Source: DASQBT01 sp049578545 (GTDB lineage: Bacteria; Pseudomonadota; Gammaproteobacteria; Burkholderiales; Thiobacillaceae). Taken from it: a DNA stretch of 64,000 nt. Of this stretch, positions 62,216 through 64,000 are shown in pieces; positions within the stretch are counted from its first letter, which is position 1; every line of letters begins with the position of its first letter. A model generated the notes under the pieces. That model was not told the origin of the DNA and did not search any database. It saw nothing but the letters and a program-made list of their open reading frames with translations. The DNA is taken from positions 1-64,000 of the forward strand of contig JBAUMF010000052.1 of the NCBI GenBank assembly GCA_049578545.1. Direction: 5' to 3'. Made by a program: the position numbers and the translations under genes.

Positions 62216-63310
62216 TCAAAAAAGCTCTTCCTCCAGCAGCCGATAGACATAATTGGCATTGATGCGGTGATTCAATTCATATAAGGGCCAGTTCTCGAAC
62301 TCCGGAAGGTCGGAACTGGCAACCGCATCCTGCAAGGACTGGCCCTGCTCGATGGCACTGCGCATTTTCGCAGTGAGTTCGTCGACATAGCGGCGGGTTT
62401 TTTCAACCATGTCAAACGGCGCGGTCTGGGGTGCGCCGTGGCCTGGCACCATCAGGACCACATCGGGAAACTGCCTGGCCATCCAGTCCTGCATGGCATC
62501 GATCTCCGGCAAGTCGCCATCACCGATATAGGTCACGCGACCATTAAAGGCCAGATCGGAAATCCACAAAATGCGGTCCTCCTTCTGCCACATCAACAGA
62601 TCACCGTGGGAGTGGTGATGCCCGACGTCGTAAATCTCGAATGTCTTGCCGCCAAATTTCAAACTGATATGTGCTGGGTTGCCGCCGCCGATAAGAATAT
62701 CAGGCACGACCGCATGGAAGTCTTTCATCTCGCGCGGCAGGAAAACCTTGCGGTAGGCCACAGACCGCTCGATGGTGCTGGAATACACATATTCTTCCGT
62801 GCCCTGATGGCTTATGACCTTAAGGCCGGGTATTGCGGCAAATGCCGACGCGCCGTAGAAGTGATCCGGGTGCGCATGGGTGATTACAAGATAGCGAATG
62901 GGTTTATCGGCGACCCCGCGAATGCTCGCAATCATGCGTCGCGCGAGGGCGGGTGTACCGAGCGCATCGACCACCAGCACGCCGTCTCTGGTTACAACAA
63001 ATCCGGCATTGCCGTTAAAGCCCCGATTGTATCCATCGACCTCGGCAATATTGCCAAAGAAGAAATAGGTATCGTTGGCGATCTTGAAAAAGGGCAGCGG
63101 TGTGTTGTCAGAGTCGTGCGTATCGACGACATAGACTGGCGGACGGGGACTGTTTACCGCCTCTTTGGGCATGAAGGCTTTGGTTGGGTCGGTGCCAAAC
63201 TTCTGCTCAATGTCTGCGCCTGCAAGCGCAGGAACATCGATGGCTACCAGCAGGGCAGCCTGGAGGGAATTCGACAACAGAAAGCCCAGTAACAGCAGTA
63301 CCAGTCGCAT
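62216..63310 (-). CDS. Exported MBL-fold metallohydrolase, SoxH-like
   Basis: A 364-residue protein from the ATG at 63310 with a signal peptide (MRLVLLLLGFLLSNSLQA); in-frame starts at 63319 (ATG) and 63328 (GTG) are possible. The metal motif is VITHAHPDHFYGA (HxHxDH), followed by YDVGHHHSHGDLLMW, ILWISDLAFNGRV and VLMVPGHGAPQ, which supply the remaining ligands. It resembles the SoxH/quinoprotein-relay type of periplasmic hydrolases found in sulfur oxidisers and methylotrophs. The substrate is unknown; thiol-ester or glutathione adducts are possible. Confidence 0.8.
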   Translation of the reverse strand: MRLVLLLLGFLLSNSLQAALLVAIDVPALAGADIEQKFGTDPTKAFMPKEAVNSPRPPVYVVDTHDSDNTPLPFFKIANDTYFFFGNIAEVDGYNRGFNGNAGFVVTRDGVLVVDALGTPALARRMIASIRGVADKPIRYLVITHAHPDHFYGASAFAAIPGLKVISHQGTEEYVYSSTIERSVAYRKVFLPREMKDFHAVVPDILIGGGNPAHISLKFGGKTFEIYDVGHHHSHGDLLMWQKEDRILWISDLAFNGRVTYIGDGDLPEIDAMQDWMARQFPDVVLMVPGHGAPQTAPFDMVEKTRRYVDELTAKMRSAIEQGQSLQDAVASSDLPEFENWPLYELNHRINANYVYRLLEEELF

Positions 63311-63470
63311 CGTTATCATCCAAATCACAATCCATTTGATTACATGTTAGCGGTTCAGCCGGCGTCTTTTAATCGCACCAATTTACTACGCGATAAGACC
63401 ATGGCGCAGGTATGGCATTGAATGAAGTGAAAGAATGCACTCGTACCGACGTCGGAAGGTTGAGGGCCTG

Positions 63471-64000
63471 CTAGTGGATTTCCCGCGTTTCGAGAAAACG
63501 CACGTCCGGAAAGCGTTCCTGGGTAAGTTGAAGATTAACCCGGTTGGGCGCAAGGTAAACGTATTTGTCCGCGCCGTCGAGCGCGACGTTATGGCCGTAC
63601 TTGTCGGTCAACTGCTTCAGGTCGTTGTCCTTGCCGCGCAGCCAGCGCGCTGTCGCATATTCGCAGGGTTCGAACGCCACATCCACGTCATATTCGTTCT
63701 CCAGCCGGTGAGCCACCACATCGAACTGCAGGGTTCCGACTGCGCCGAGGATGAGATCGTTGGTGGCCAGGGGGCGAAACAACTGGGTCGCTCCCTCCTC
63801 AGCCAGCTGCTGCAAACCCTTCTGCAGCTGTTTCATCTTGAGCGGATTCCTGATGCGCGCCTTGCGGAAAATTTCCGGTGCGAATGACGGAATGCCCGTG
63901 AACTTCAGCGCCTCGCCTTCGGTAAAGGTATCGCCCAGCCGAATTGTTCCGTGATTGGGAATGCCGATAATGTCTCCCGCATAGGCCTCTTCCGCGGTAT
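63471..64000 (-). CDS. prfC: Peptide chain release factor 3, C-terminal part (gene runs off the window)
   Basis: The last 176 codons of RF3, a GTPase that recycles RF1/RF2 after termination. The visible part has GDIIGIPNHGTIRLGDTFTEGE, FAPEIFRKARIRNPLKMKQLQKGLQQLAEEGATQLFRPL and VVAHRLENEYDVDVAFEPC, matching domains II-III of RF3. The reading frame continues to the window edge without a stop; the GTPase domain is outside. Confidence 0.93.
   Translation of the reverse strand, partial: TAEEAYAGDIIGIPNHGTIRLGDTFTEGEALKFTGIPSFAPEIFRKARIRNPLKMKQLQKGLQQLAEEGATQLFRPLATNDLILGAVGTLQFDVVAHRLENEYDVDVAFEPCEYATARWLRGKDNDLKQLTDKYGHNVALDGADKYVYLAPNRVNLQLTQERFPDVRFLETREIH

Overview
The window looks like chromosome of a sulfur-oxidising betaproteobacterium (Nitrosomonadales-like, around Sulfuricella, Sulfuriferula, Thiobacillus or Gallionellaceae). 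This is inferred from gene content and order only. The order pepA-holC-x-valS beside lptFG, the run ilvB-ilvH-ilvC-psd-pssA-leuA, and mrp-dcd next to a large basic amino acid decarboxylase are typical of Betaproteobacteria. The rhodanese-tusA-dsrE set, three tandem DUF2173-like genes and a SoxH-like hydrolase point to sulfur oxidation. Most of the window is core chromosome. The only mobile gene seen is the first few codons of an IS110-type transposase at the left edge.

Layout. 1-4.3 kb: IS110 fragment, sulfur-carrier cluster (rhodanese, TusA, DsrE2-like), a FadL-type outer-membrane protein and an exported protein, separated by clear terminators. 4.5-12.2 kb: valS, a coiled-coil protein, holC and pepA on the minus strand, divergent from lptF-lptG (LPS export). 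12.5-16.9 kb: an envelope-glycan locus (GT2 polyprenyl-phosphate glycosyltransferase, ArnT-like transferase, GtrA, YdjC/HpnK deacetylase) plus an RDD protein. 17-18.2 kb: three DUF2173-like paralogues closed by a strong terminator. 18.3-24.8 kb: branched-chain amino acid and phosphatidylethanolamine genes. 24.9-32.4 kb: DUF2069, HugZ-like and WrbA genes, a UPF0114 protein, aspartase, two exported thioredoxin-like proteins with TolC and a short HlyD-like adaptor, and a lytic transglycosylase. 32.5-38.1 kb: proS, a spermidine synthase-like gene, rppH, an orphan, about 740 bp without a supported gene, then mrp behind a near-consensus IscR-type operator. 38.2-44.2 kb: dcd, the decarboxylase and a DUF1631/GGDEF-like/EAL protein. 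44.3-48.1 kb: rpsF-rpsR-rplI-dnaB-alr without priB. 48.3-51.1 kb: small secreted orphans, a divergent pyrophosphatase and DUF1841. 51.4-57.7 kb: the rsxABCDGE (Rnf) operon followed by a 47-codon gene and nth. 57.8-64 kb: ald, kup, pyrD, the MBL hydrolase and the C-terminal part of prfC.

The most unusual items are: (i) two short in-operon inserts (between rsxB and rsxC, and after rsxE) that share a REP-like core and form small ORFs coupled by ATGA overlaps at both ends; (ii) the tandem DUF2173 trio; (iii) the envelope-glycan locus, whose gene content matches known lipid A hexosamine-modification loci; (iv) a thioredoxin/TolC/mini-HlyD cluster with no inner-membrane pump; (v) the palindrome in front of mrp, which predicts control by Fe-S status. 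All functions are read from sequence by eye; no database search was run.
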